Positions 41,317-54,800 of a stretch of 64,000 nt of DNA are shown here, in pieces. Location: positions 2,105,213 through 2,169,212 of the forward strand of contig VZSF01007823.1 in assembly GCA_013398295.1 (NCBI GenBank). The letters run 5' to 3'. The notes below the pieces were generated by a model. It was not told the origin of the DNA. It made no database searches and saw only the letters and a program-made list of their open reading frames with translations. Each line of letters starts with the position of its first letter. Position 1 is the stretch's first letter. The translations under genes and the position numbers were made by a program. The stretch comes from Chionis minor (taxonomy: Eukaryota > Chordata > Aves > Charadriiformes > Chionididae).

Positions 41317-44300
41317 AATATATATAGTGGGAACAAAGTGAAGACATCAGAGCAAAAGGAATGGAAAAGTGTAAACTAGACAAGAAAGTCTAAATGAATT
41401 GTCTGTTTCAATATTGAACCGTTTCACAATTCTCCCAGTTTCACTAAAATAGATCATTGCAAGCAAGTAGCATTTTCCAGAGGGAAGCTGGTTAGTTTAG
41501 AGTAAAAAATAAAATATTAACAACTCTTGCTATAAACAATAGTTGTCTCTGTGCCCAGATATTTTGCCTTTGGGAGCAAAGCAGGTTGTCTCCCCCCATC
41601 TGCTGTTCTTGGAGAGATTTTACAGTGTTCCCTCATGGCACCTCCCCACAGTTTCAGTGAAGAACTTGGTGTAGTCTGGGGCTACCGATAGATCATGATA
41701 GATTTTTTTAGAGAGAAAAAAAAAGATGACAAATCTGGTTCTAGGAAGTTAACTTTCAGGTCATCTACTGATGGGTTTCACATGACTGCCAGATTACTGT
41801 TTTAGTTAAGGTACTAGGAATACCAGACAGAAATTAAGAGCCTGTTTCTGAACACAACATAGGGATAAATAACACAATTTTCACCACTTCTAATAAGAGA
41901 ACAAAAAAAAGCTAGCAAAATCCTGTGCCCAACTTAGTTTCAGTGCAGAAGTTCATGGTCCAGGAGTCAGTTCTGCGGCAGCAGAGATACCAAACCAAAA
42001 AGGACAACAGGGACAGACAAGAAAACAGGCAACAAAAATGTGAATGAAATAGAACAAGAAATGAGGACTTTGAGGACACAGGTACTTATTTGCTCACCCT
42101 CTAGCTTCTAAAAACTGTGATAATGGCCCCAGCAGTACAGTTTGCCATTGGGCCTTTTCATTATTTCTGTTTGGTTTTATTCAGGGGGAGTCACTCAAAA
42201 GTCAGATAATGAAAAGTAATATTAAAGGTTATGAAAAAGCATGATAGAGTTCAGATTTGAAACAGACTTGCAAGTGAGCCTTGGCCCTGCCTCTTCACTG
42301 GAAGAGCAAGATGGAAACCCGTGTGGTACACCACTGATAAATTCTCACCTGATGTGAAAAGACCTGCACTAAATAAACTCTCAAGTCAACCACGCTTAAG
42401 AAATTCACTGGAATTTTCTGCTTTTCTGTTGAAGGGTCTTCTAACTAACTTCTGCGGTTCATTCAGTATGAGGTCCTATAGATCTATAGACATTACATAA
42501 TCTTTGCTAATTGCCATCAACCATAACTTCTTCACTATTCATCGTTTTTTTGTACTCTGGTAGATTACTTGCCCTCGTTTTAATCAGTCAACTCATCCCA
42601 TGAGTCAGAATCTGTATAAATGTCAAGTCAATACTTAATTCTGTTAAGGTTGAAATTGAAAACCTTATCTCATAACCCAAACTACATTTTGCAGTCTGGG
42701 CTCTGAGTCAAAGTCAGGTGATGTGAGGGAAAGCTCAGAAAATCGGAAGAAATTCCTGGAACATTTTGTAAGCGAGTAACAATAAATTGCGTGTCCCACC
42801 AAATTCCACCTCAGGTAGATCCCTGCCACCCTACACTAGAGCATACTGCCAAAGGTTTACCATTTCCAGTAAAGATTATTGTATTTTAGGAGGGACTTTA
42901 GGGATATTCTGCATCCATTAGTGGCCTGCTCTGTGCTGAAAGGCTTAATGAATTGCTTGAGATATCTAGAATAGTATATTATCACTCACTTATTGGAAAA
43001 GTACCAGGCACATTATCAAACGATTTTTTTTAAATTTTTTTTTAATTAATAACTAAGACACTGCTTTTAACTGCAGGAAATTTCAGTAGCCATTAAATAC
43101 ATCAAGATCACAAGCCATAGAGAAATTAAAAGTATACATATAAAGGTGCTTTCAGACAACAGTAGGATCTGAATCTATAAAGTTTTTCTAATTTCAAAAC
43201 TTCAAGAGAACACCATTTTCATGGTTTGACAGGAAGAGAAGAGTGGCAGCTTGTGCTCCGCTTAGATGTCTGCTGGGAACTCAGTGTCCCAGCACACTGA
43301 CTTTTTTCTTGATGGTTTAGATAGATGTAAGATTGAATTTACGGCTAAATTAGTTCCATAATATTAGTAAATGAGACTGCACTGCTCTATATTTATAGTC
43401 TTCTTGGAAATGTGAGATTCATCTGCCCTTTCCAAGACAGACATCAATGAACAGATTAAGAGCTCCAAGCCAAACATTTTCCAGAAAAAATAATTTTATC
43501 TTTTTTTAGGTCCATATTATTTCACTTGCTTTAGACATACTCAAGTGGAGACACTGAAAACATGGGGTTTTGAGCTGCTGAGTACCCTGCATTTTCTGTG
43601 AAAGATACGCTTCGGTAAGCCACGTAGGATGCATCCCCAGATGGGGCCTGTTTGCCCTCTGACAAGTAAGGAATATTTTATGACTCCTTACAACTCCCTA
43701 GGACTGCTTTACAGGAACTAGTAAGGAAAATGCAAATAAAACAAAACAAAACAAGCTAAGCTGGAGACATAATAATTTCTTATGTGAACAGATCAAGCAG
43801 CAGAGCAAGTGCAACCTTTAGAAGCATCACCTGGGCATTCACCTCTCCGGAAAGCATCCCCTCTTCTGGTGACTGCTGGGCCCTGTAACTACTAATGCAG
43901 GTCATAACTATCTAGGGAAAGATTGCAGTTTTTAAAAAAATACCTTGTTTTAAACCACAAGCTAAAACATTAAGACAGACTCATAGACTTATAAAAACCA
44001 TAAAAAAAACCCTTATCTCAGATACAGGTCTTCAGGTTTTAGCACGGACTTCAATAACTGAATTCCTAAGTAGTTTTGAGGTGTGACTGCAATGACTTTG
44101 GCAAGATCTCCCACCCTGAGCAATTGGGCGTGAATTTTTACTCCCCCAAACATCAAAACCCCTCCGCTATTGACTACAACCGAAACCAACCCCTCCCTCA
44201 TTTTTTACCCATCACTTAACTCAGAGAAATAGGGTGGGGTTAAAGTGTTCTCACAGCAAGGCAAGAGAGATGCAGAGCCACAACAGAGAGGGGACAAAAG

Positions 44301-46391
44301 TCCTCATTTTGTTATCCTCCACGCTGGCAACCGCACCCCCATTGCCCATTATCCTGCCTTCAAACCCACATCCCACTAGGGCAGAGCATCTCCGGCTCAG
44401 ACCAACTTGTGCTAAGGGGACTACAAGCACTTCTCTCCATCAGAGCATCATCAGGCTGTTTTGGGGTTTGCGAGAGGGCAGAGACTATTTGAAATCCCAG
44501 TTGCTTCTCCTAAGCAGCGAGATTCAGAAGGGATTTTTTTTCCCCTAAGTAAGACGCTACAAGAGGATTTACAAGACCTGTTTAGGAAAATAAGGAGGGG
44601 TCCTCACTGTTCTTGGGTTTGACTTGCCATCCAGCAAATGAAATACAAATTAATTTCTAATTTGTAGCTTCCAGATTGCACATGTCTCTTTGATGTGCTT
44701 CTCACTGAGGAAGAGAAAGTCCAGGCTGCCACCACGCTATGGCCAGTGAGAAGGTCAGACATGGAGCTCTGGCAAACCTGCGCTGCCGTTCTGCCTGCCG
44801 CAAACCAGCTGGCAAACCTGGGAGTCGACGAGGGATAAAGCACGCTCCGGGACACAGCTAACTGCTGTTATCCAAACAAGTTGGCAGCAACTCCCTTTCC
44901 CACTGAAAAGGAAGGTTCCCGTGTTAGGTTTGATAACTTCACCTTTCATTGAATAAGTCTCCTCCGTATGAACCAAATGAGAATCCTGCATTATGGACTT
45001 AAAGCCATCGGCTTTTTCACCGATGTCAATGGTTTTTAAATTGTACAAGAGAGTACCTGGGAGGTACTGTGGTGGAGTACATTAGGCCTCAGGCAGCACC
45101 TGAGAAAGATGGGTTTCTAAGTCAAGCTCTCAGTTTGATTTCCATCCTGCTTTCCAGCTGCTACATTCACTGTCCCTGTCTTGTGTAGCCTTTGTTGTTG
45201 TGTCTCCTCAAACGGCGAAGCCCTCTGCACGGAGATTGTCTCCCACTACGTACGTACAGAGCCCAGCAAGATAAACTTCCATCCAGGTCCTGCTGAAATA
45301 CAAGGAACCAGCTACTTTGATTGTAGCCCCAAAGAGGGGCATAGAGAAAAGAGAGAAGGAAGCTCCACCTGAACAAGTGTGGTGGCAGCATAATCAGGAG
45401 AAACACCCCAGCAAGCGACGGAGGGTGTTGGTTGTAAGAGCACGGACTGACAGTTCCTGCTCCAGTGGTTCTCCTCTGCTCAAGGAAGGACAACTGGCTT
45501 CTCAAATAAACAAGACCTGCAATAGCAGTACCTCTCTCTTTCACCAGTTTCCCTTAACTGAGACAATCAACAAGATCCTGAGTTTTCAGCTCAAATATGC
45601 CCATCAAAGAAGTATCAATATTAACCATATTTTTTTAGTGTAGCAGAAAAAGACATGTCAGGACAAATAAGCCAGGAGAGGTACACATGTGCTGTGTTTG
45701 TCCCTGAGTGACGGCAAAAAGCAGGTGGCACAAATCCCCAAACCCCACTATTTCGGCAGTTTCTCTCCCTTGATTATCTGCTGCACTGTGACTTTTATTC
45801 TGCCTTTGCCACATCAGCTCGCACGTGATCAGTCAAAAAGAAACAATACTGATTTTCTGAATCTCTAAACACCAAAAGCTCTCCACGAGCACAAAGGAAT
45901 GAAGAGCCACGGGTTCATGCAGCAATCCGGACCCGCAGAGACACCGTGTAATCCTGCTTCCTTTTTTTCTCCTAGCAGAACGAAAACTAGACTTCCATCC
46001 TGAAAGGAAGAGCCACCAAAGGGCGTGTTGGGTGACCTAACGGACGTTTGGAATTTAACGTCTGATTCAGGGCAAAGAATGCAGACTGGTGAATCACGAC
46101 CCTGAACTGAACAAGCAGTGACACGGCCGCAGCCAAAAGGTCTCCAAACATTTCCACTCTATCCAATGCCTTCTCATAAGTATGTAATGAACAGAAAAAG
46201 ATGATGCGTTGGAGACAGAAACATAAACCGGGAGGCATTGTGCCAGCCTGATCCCTCCAGCGGCACGTTTCCCTACCGAGGGAGCAGTCTCTGGGCTAAA
46301 GACTGCGTGGGCAGGGGGTGGGAAAGAATCCCAAAGCCGGTACCTCACAGGTAGGCGGAGGATCTGATTCACATTGCAATCATTTGTAATA
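41317..46391. other. Intergenic flank, no gene recognised
   Basis: AT-rich, with a 14-bp perfect palindrome CTATAGATCTATAG at 42476-42489 and an A/T homopolymer patch at 43024-43050. No exon or repeat family recognised. Confidence 0.5.
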
Positions 46392-46560
46392 GCCTGCAGC
46401 CGTGAGGCCAGACACTTTCATCTCCCCAGATCTCAGAAGCTGAGCAGCGTTAGCCGGATGAATGTTTGCACTGGAAGGTCTACAAGGGGCACGGGCGCAG
46501 GCAGGAAGCGCTGCCGATGGGAGCTGGGCTCGACCCATCCCTGAGCCAGAACCACAGGAG
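46392..46560 (+). mobile_element. 5S-rRNA-derived SINE fragment (AmnSINE1-like)
   Basis: The left part reads like 5S rRNA. At 46428-46447, AGATCTCAGAAGCTGAGCAG matches the 5S sequence TGATCTCGGAAGCTAAGCAG at 17 of 20 positions. It is preceded by GCAGCCGTGAGGCCA, where 5S has a 'CTACGGCCATACCAC' head, and followed by a degraded 'CTTGGATGGGAGACC' region. Further right, GGCAGGAAGCGCTGCCGATGG resembles the body that follows the 5S head in amniote AmnSINE-type elements. This points to an ancient SINE, not a functional 5S gene, because the 5S part is incomplete and mutated in its promoter boxes. Copies of this family are known to have been co-opted as enhancers in amniotes (established for the family, not shown here). 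The right boundary is uncertain. Confidence 0.7.
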
Positions 46561-49500
46561 GAGGTGTGGAAGGAGTTACTCTGGCAGCGTTGCCGCTTAC
46601 ACAGGGCTGTGAAGGGCAGCCCTAGTGCTGCATGGTCTGTTCAAGCACCATCCCACTTTCTCTGCGAATAGGGCTTCCTGATATCCTGGACAAAGTCCAG
46701 CCTGTGCAATTGCATCCTAAGCCCTTGCCGCAGCTGCAGCTGGAGACAACAAGGATTCTCCCTGCTAGCAAACCCCATGCAGGTCCCTGGGCTTTCTTTA
46801 CATGATCTAATGCAGTCCAGAACCACAGTGATCCGCAGTCCTAATTAACTTCACAGATTTAACAGGCTAAGGCTGCTAAACGTGGTCTGAAATCTCAGAC
46901 TGATTTCAGTAAAACCAAAGGATACGCTTAAGGAATGTGTTGGTTTTCTTGAGCTGTTGTCTCCAGTTAAAAATAATGTGCCAATAGATAATGCTAAGTT
47001 TGAAATGAGGATCTTTGCATATGCTTCAGCCTATTTTGTCTATTTTGGGAATGGCCAAAGAATTCAAGACTGAAAAAATAAGTACAAGCAAAACACAGTT
47101 GTCTCCTTGTTACTGAAACGAACACTAAGTCATATATTATCATTGTCATAAAAAAGACTTCATCAGGACAAAGAGACTCAATGCTACAGCCTGCAGCAAA
47201 GATACCATTAATAAAATAAATCACATCATTCACAACTACAAGTGCTTTACTTTAAAGGCAAAAAATAGGGAGAATAGGACTGTGTGTACTCGGATGAAAC
47301 AGTACAGTCTGTATCAGTGTACTGCACACGTCAACACTGCTCGTACAATGAATAAAGAGGAAATGCAACACAGTCAAATAACTTTATTAATCTTCTTCAC
47401 AATGACCTTCTACTAAACTCATATAACCAAAGGTTTACATTCTACATAACCTCCCAGATTGCTCCCTCATGAATAAATAAAATTCCACAGGAAAAAAAAT
47501 GAGAATGAAAGCTCAATTATTGGTATCTTTTAAGGCTACTGGGCAAATATTTCAATAAAACATAAGATGACTTGGGGCCAAATAGGAGCACACTGAAGTT
47601 TTTCAGCATAAGAAGCAAACTGATACCCCTCCTGTTAATACCATTTTCAGCCAAATTTGCAATACTACTTGAGATTTTTTTTCTTCATGCAAACCATCTG
47701 GATGGAGGATAGAAACCCAAGCCAGGAGCCACAGAGAGAGAAAAAAATGGATACAACGAAGGAGAAGCCAGCTGATTAACAAGCGCATCAATACTGACCA
47801 GCCGCAACTCTAAATCAGCCAAAATGCTGCTGCTTACCCAGAGAAATACAGGAAGGGAACTAGAAAGTCTAATAAAAACAGAAGGAAAAGCAGTGTGGAT
47901 CTAAGCAGGTGATGGAGATACAGAACACAAATACGTAGGAAAGCTACATTAGCTGCTCCGCGGTTAACAGAAAACTCGCTGTTCTCAAGGAATTTATGGT
48001 TATGCTTTTCAATCGAGAAACCAACAGGCCAAATCCTTCATCCTGCTAAGGAAATTTGGTGGCAATATAAAGTGCACTTCTAAATGAGACAGAAGTTTTA
48101 GCATAGAGCACCCCGTGTCCGAGGGCACTTTTTGGTGCCAGCCATCCTACAGCCCCCTCAGAGGAGGAAGATAGGATGTGACAGGAGCGGGGCTGTCCTG
48201 AAGCGCACCATGTGCAGTCTTCCTTTAACACAAACAACTTTAAGTAGGTTTATTTTTGAGGTTGATTTTTTTTGGTCAGGAGAGGTTCTGAATTGCAGAG
48301 ATACTATAATCCCCCTCCATTAGTTCTGAGGCATCAACTGGGACTTATCCAACATCGATTTGGTTATTTGCATGCCGTGAATGTGAAATGTGTAAATAAA
48401 TATTTTTAAAATACTAGCCAAACTCCCAGACAGCTCACAGGCACACTCAGAAACAGTCAGAAAACCTTAAAAAAAAGTCCAGAAGAGCTGCTGAGAAAGT
48501 GGGATCAAATTGTCGAAAGATGAATTCGCTTGAAAAGAAAGCCCTGCAGGAAGTCTTGAAGGCATAAGTAAAAGTTGAGGGCACAGCACGCTCAGGAAAA
48601 GATGCCATCAATTAATTCTCTGAATGGGAAAGGCCTCTAAGCTCTTCTAGATAAGCCCCATCAGGAAGCAGAACAGGGCAAACACAACCGATCTATGCTG
48701 CTTTGCAGGGATATAGGGAAAGAGAGTCATTCCCGAGAGTATCTCGGGTCTGGGACACTACAAGGACACAGGCACACGCAGCAGAGGTGAGAGCACACAC
48801 GATGCACCCACGTGCACACGTGTGTGAGCCACCACCGGAACGGCTCTGCTCTTCATCCAACCTCTCTGTCCCAGCACGGACCTTTCACAGGAGGGTGAAG
48901 AGCCCCCAGCCTAGAGTAAAGGAGCAGCCAGGGACGTCTTTATGGAGCAGAAGCAACCCTCCAAACCTCATACCCTCTCCAAAGTAGCATAAATGTGGTT
49001 TAGCTGCATTGGCTTCGGATGAATTAGAAAAGTAAGGAATAATTCAAACCGACTTTAAATCAGTAAAGCAAAGATCTATGATTACATGCATATATATGGA
49101 CAACAGATCTGCTACAAAAGGCCCCGATTCAAAGTCCATAAGGAAAGCTATTTCCAATAGCATTCTTCACAGCAGCATTCCCTTTTATAGCACAAGAAGA
49201 GATGTGTGGCTGTGTTTAGGATATCCAAGCAGAAAGCCCAGAAGCGGAGTAAGAACCAAAGAGTTTTTATGTCAACAGAAATGTATACTTTCTTCTCCTC
49301 CCCTTTCTTCTTCTTTACACAAACACATTATGCAGTGCCAAAAAAAAGGAGAAGGAAATGAAAAGAAAATGGATCAGTTGAAGCCTCCAGGAAAGATAAC
49401 CTTCAAAGGAAATTTAGCGGAAAATTGAAGAAAATAGAAGCTGAGATTTCTCTTGTACCTCATGGCTACAGAAATAGATAAGTAGGAGAAAAGGCTGCAA

Positions 49501-51254
49501 GCAGCATTGCTCCTTTTTGTGACAAGACAGAAAGCCCCAGATATATTCAATCAATTCCAAAGGGAGAAAGATAATGAGAAATTAGAAATACCCATGAATA
49601 GGTTTGAAGTCTACTGCTTCTGGACACACATCATGGACAAGAACATGCAATTTCGACACAGATGAGAGAAAGAGGGAATCAAATGGTCCATATGTGACAC
49701 ACTTAAAAACTCACAGCAATACCCAAGTAAACTTTTAGAAGTTACCAATGTTATCAAATCTCCATTAGGCTTTCAGAAACTTTTCCCGATTACTACAAAT
49801 CTATCTGTGAATAAGTAAAAAACCTACTACTTCATCTACAACCCAACACTCCCAAGATTGTGCTATGCGAGTACAGCTACACTGATGACCAAAAATTAAT
49901 ACTTCCATCAACTTGTTGCTGCCTGTGTGGGAGAGGCAAAGTCTGGAAAAGGAAAAAAAATCACAGGAAAAATCTGAGACAGAAACATTTAACATTAATA
50001 TCTTGATTTGAAATTAACAGCAATTCCAAGGGATAAGGGGTTTTTGTTTGTTTTGTTTGGTGTTTTTTTTAGCAGAATACAGGCTGATCACTGGGCAAGT
50101 AGAGGGGTTGGGGCAAGAACTCTGGTGTTGCCTTGGCTATACCATCTTGATTTGGCAGCAGGAAGAAAGATCAGCATTTCCTTTATGGTTTCTGGGCTTA
50201 ATTAATTTGCCTGTTATGGCAGCATGTCCCTGAAGTAGGGGAAGCCTGCTGGAGGTTGAAGAGGGCAGAGAAAGAAACGTGAGATTGCTTTCTTTAGAAG
50301 GAGGAAGAAGGAGGAGGGATTAGCAGAGCCCAGAAATCAGGCGCTGCTGGTTTGTGCAAATATCCTGCCCCCACCCCCTGCCTGAGACCAAACCGTCCCA
50401 CCGCTGGGCATCCTCTGGTACTTGCAGAATTAAAGTTGATCCCAACAGCAGGAATCTTAACAAAGGGTAGCCATGGAAACAAGGCACTCCTACATTTATA
50501 AAAAAAAAAAAAAAAAAAGGCTTTTCTGCAACATCAAGGGACTTGTTGGTTACACCTCGTTTTCTTGCACGCATTTCCACTGTAAACAAGAAAAATGAAG
50601 CATCTGCAGTTTTAAGATGACATTTGCAAATGACCTGAATCCTTCAAAACAGTCTCATCACAGGTAAGGCACCCAGCTGGAGACATAGTGGACACTCTTC
50701 CAGTTGTCCAGCTTCCTTCCATGGATGCCGGCCCATGAACAACGTTGGTAGTAGGCTCACAAAACAAATAAATCTTTAAACAATAAGCTACAGATTAAAA
50801 GCCTGAGAGGCTCCCCTGTGACCCATGCAGAACTAAGAGCATTACAGAGAAGGCCGGCGACCGGTCGTGCAGAAAGTTAAGCCACTGAAGACATGAGTTC
50901 ATATTTGATGCATGGGTAGAGGTGAAACGGGCTTATGGCCCCTCAGACACTTCAGGGATTTGTTCTTGCTGCAGCACTCGCGCCGTAGCTGTTTCCCGAT
51001 GATCAGAGTCTAAGGACTGGAATAATGGATGTGCTGTAGGCAGAAATAACTGAGGTTCGACAGCAGCGCTGTCTGGAAATCCGTACTCAGTACCGGCTTT
51101 GTCTGTTGTCAAAAGCACCACAAAGTACCTGTCATCTTTGGCTTTAAACGCCAACTACGCTAGTGAGATCAGTGTAATACTAAACCCAGCGTGGATCATT
51201 TCTCCCGCTGACCAGTGAAAGATGTGTGTTTCCCCTTCTCCTTCTCTCTTGCAG
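46561..51254. other. Intergenic flank, no gene recognised
   Basis: Mixed composition. It includes a (TTTG)n-like tract at 50038-50072 and a 19-base A run at 50500-50518. No exon, RNA gene or repeat family recognised. Confidence 0.5.
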
Positions 51255-51383
51255 AATCAGATAAAGTGTCTGCATCTGCTGGTAACCATCCCCCTCAACA
51301 GCGCAACTACGGATTCCCAGGGTCATCCAGAAGTATATAAGCAGCACAAGGACGTGTGCTGTAGCCGACAGCGTGTATGTGAA
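51255..51383 (+). other. Exon-like segment with strong splice signals (129 nt)
   Basis: A long pyrimidine tract ending in AG (TTTCCCCTTCTCCTTCTCTCTTGCAG) lies immediately before 51255, and GAA|GTAAGG follows 51383. Both match vertebrate consensus splice sites well. The 129 bases are open in one frame (43 codons, begins NQIKCLHLLVTIPLNSATTD), phase 0 at both ends. I recognise no family. It may be an exon of an unannotated plus-strand transcript, coding or not, or a chance pair of sites. It lies 29 kb upstream of RRAS2, on the opposite strand. Confidence 0.35.
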
Positions 51384-51589
51384 GTAAGGTGTGCTGCCCC
51401 TGACTTTGCAAAGTTAGAAAAGGGAAAACACGGGCAGCCCGCGCTTAGCTGTCATTGATGGGAAACTGATTCCACACCAGCGCGATTGGAAAAGAAGTAG
51501 CTGTTCCAAAGAACAGAGGAGTCGGTTGTCTTCTTTAAGAAGCTGCTGTTTCTCCTGACAGCACACACAGCGAAAGAGAGAAACACACG

Positions 51590-51800
51590 TCATTTTGGCA
51601 GCGGCCAGCCCCACGCCACGACCTCACCCGGCTCAAAGCACAGGAGAGGAAAAACCCAACCAGAGCCGGGGGCCTCGCGCGGCAGCGCTCTCCCTTTCCT
51701 CCCTGCGCACAGGCGGAACCATCGCGCACAGCGCAGTCCTCAAGGGAAGCGGCCGTCGCGCTCCAGAGCTGCCGCTGCTCGGGACCTCAGGTGCGTTCGC
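51590..51800. promoter_or_regulatory. Short CpG-rich patch
   Basis: About 200 bases with many CpG dinucleotides (CGCGCGGCAG, GGCCGTCGCGCTCC and others) stand out in an AT-rich flank otherwise poor in CpG. It ends with ACCTCAG|GTGCG, donor-like on the plus strand. This could be a small CpG island or promoter for a local transcript. It lies about 200 bases downstream of the exon-like segment at 51255-51383. Function is inferred from composition only. Confidence 0.35.
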
Positions 51801-54800
51801 CTGGTGACATAAGAATAATTTCATTTAAAACACTCTAACATCTCAAATCCAACTGGCCATGAAAAAGGAGCACTGCCACAGGACTCCTGCTCTGTATGAG
51901 GCATCGGATCAGTAATAACAGGTCCCTTTCTATTAAAGACAAGGCAAAAAACAAAGCCAGCAATGTGGGTGCATAAATGGATTTTCCCCTACAGCTGACG
52001 TTGAATCTAAATTAAACTAAATTGTTTTCATAATTTGCAACCTCTGGTTTCTCCATAATTACGGTGTTGTGAAATGAGCAGGAACAGCTAGCGTATACCC
52101 ACAGGGAAGAATTACATTTAGTGACCCTATAATGATCCAGGATGAAGAAGATGCAATAAAGGAACCCACAGTATTCATTAACGAATAAGATCAGTAAGAA
52201 AGGAGGAAGCTAGAGTTAATGAATGTATATGGGATTTAGAAGCTGCAGGCAGAGGTAGCCAACAGTTTTATTCCAGCAATGGTCTTAGCCATAAAACACA
52301 TCCTTAGAGACAATCATCTTCTGAAAAGTCCCCAAAACTCTCCCCACCTGCAGAATGCTGGACAAAAAAGCTACTTTAAAAAATATTTTGCCTCTAAAAT
52401 ACGATGTAAAGAGATGCTACTGGATGAAACGTTCTGCTAAAAACTAATCTTAACCTCATCTGATTTTAGAGTTGCTGCGTCCATCTGTTTTTCCCTTGTG
52501 CTGCTGAACTGTCTTTCCGTTGACCATCAAAATTAAAACAATTTCTCAGTGATACTGTGTTCTGCTTTTTCCACCTACTATTATTCTGGATCTGTTAAGT
52601 CTTTATTAACAAAAAGTATAAGAGAACCACTAACACAGGTGACTATGGAAAATTACAGAATTACAGTAAGTTATAAGGAATTTCGCTTCCTACACAGTCT
52701 TCTCTTGTTTCTTTCTCACAATCCATTGCTCCTTGGAGAATGAGAACATACACAACACTGGATAAAGAGAAGGCAAAAATCATTTGAAGCTTATATTACA
52801 GTATCACTCAGATAACCCAGTCATAACTGATGGCACAGCATATCGTGGTCCAAACATGTCTAGCACATTACATACATACCATCCTGGTCTCCATACAGCT
52901 TATCTGACAATCTAGATAAGATTCAAAACACAATTTTACGGTGGGAAGAGCTCATCTAGTTAACACAGTGTTCTGGCTAAAGCACAATTTGAGGGGTACC
53001 TTTTGGGAAAATCAAGTTCCCCTTTGCTGCCATAGTTTGCACTAATTAAATTGCAGTTGCACATTTGCACGTGTGACTGATCTGTACCAACAATGATTTT
53101 GATTTGTGTTCACGCTTTGACATGCAGATACAAAAGCAGAGAATAAGCCTTAGCCTGTTTCTGCATCATTAAAGAATGCGATATTCCATACGTGCGAACT
53201 CTATCCTGCCTACTTAACACTCCTACCTTACAGGATTAAATATACACTTGCTTCTAGTGAATAATTACATCTGGTATCAAAATTTGACAGTGTACTCTAG
53301 CTGCTTGATAAAACTTAAGAGAAGGATGAGCATCATAGCTGCTATTTTCTTCCAAGTCCACCGCTGAGCAACTATATGAGAAGACCTTCTCCTTAGCCTC
53401 AGGGACTAGGCATCCACCAGTGTTCTGAGCTGCTGAAAAGAACAATTGTTCAGGAAACAGTATTCTAAATAATTTCCTAAAAATTCTGATTTTAAAAAAT
53501 TTTTCTTAGAAAATTTGAATTCTTTACTAAAAATAATCTTCTGTCATCAAAACCAGTTTTACAAGCAGCAAAAACCTGGATGATTAGCATTTTCATTGTG
53601 CATTAAATCTCCTCACTGGTAACTAAAGAGGGTAAGACTTCCTTTAGAAAAGTTTAAAGCACATGCCTTTCTTACAGTCAGAGCTACCAAGAGAAGTTAA
53701 TAAATATCTCAGAGACTCATTTAATCTCTCAGCACTCTGCTAGATGAAGGCTTGCGAAGCCATTTATTTTGCAAAATCCCATTAGCTCTTGATAAACTCT
53801 TTCAGACGAATGGTAATTTTGAATGATTCACCTGAACAAAATAATGCACCCACACTTTCAAAATGCCATTGGGGTGAGGTCAGGCAGAGAATGAGTCTGC
53901 CAGTGCAAATGACTGCATTTGTCTCCTGTCAGAGTCCTTCAGTTTGGGCACAAAAAGTATTTCCATTACTGGCTTGACAGAGATCGAGAAAATGGATTGA
54001 TTTTTAATTTTCAGGAAGTTTTCAAGGAATTTAGAATAATAGATCCTTTCAAAAAGCTTCAGGTACTCTGAGAGTACGTGAGCCTGTGTGCCCATGAGGA
54101 AGTGCACATCCCTGTGAGTCCTACTGATGTAGGAAAGGCAATGACCACCCTTCCCTCAGCCATATATTGGTACATTATGTACAGCTGTGAACAGTTGTGG
54201 AAGTAAACACACAGTACCTGGGTTCCAAAATACAACACAGTCCTTGGCAGAGACCCCTCATTCCCTTTGGATGAGGGCTGCAATGCTTTTATCTAGAAAC
54301 AGACTTTCCAGACCGAAGCAACCGTTATACCCTCCTGAAACACACTCCTACAACAAATCACTCTTACTCATTTAAAATTCAACTCCGCATTAATCTTCTC
54401 CAGCAACTTTGCAAGTGGTACCAAAGGTTGGTTCTGAGGATATCAGCTAAGGCCCTGGCACTCACTGCCATTACAACCACAGGTAGTACCTGTCCTGCAG
54501 ATATTACAGTGAACCCATTAGAGGGAAAACAATTTACGACCCACCCCATGGCCTTCAGACCTATTCCTCCTTGTCCTTCTCTTGTGGGGAGCAACAGCCC
54601 AGCCCCAGCCAGCCCCAAGCCTCTCATGCTCCAGGTTTCAAGATTCCATCCTGCTTACGTTCCTAAGAAGCTCCAAGCTGGCTCAGACTGGGACACCAGC
54701 AAGCTTCCTTGTCGCTTCAGGACCAACCTCTAGCAGATGGCACCCGACCTTGTCCACCTTGTCGATGATCTGATGTACTAGCCCCAAATCTAGCGCTGAA

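Noticed and set aside
46392..46500. Functional 5S rRNA gene
   Set aside because: The 5S part is incomplete, with changes in the internal control region and no T-run terminator at the right place. It is a SINE head.
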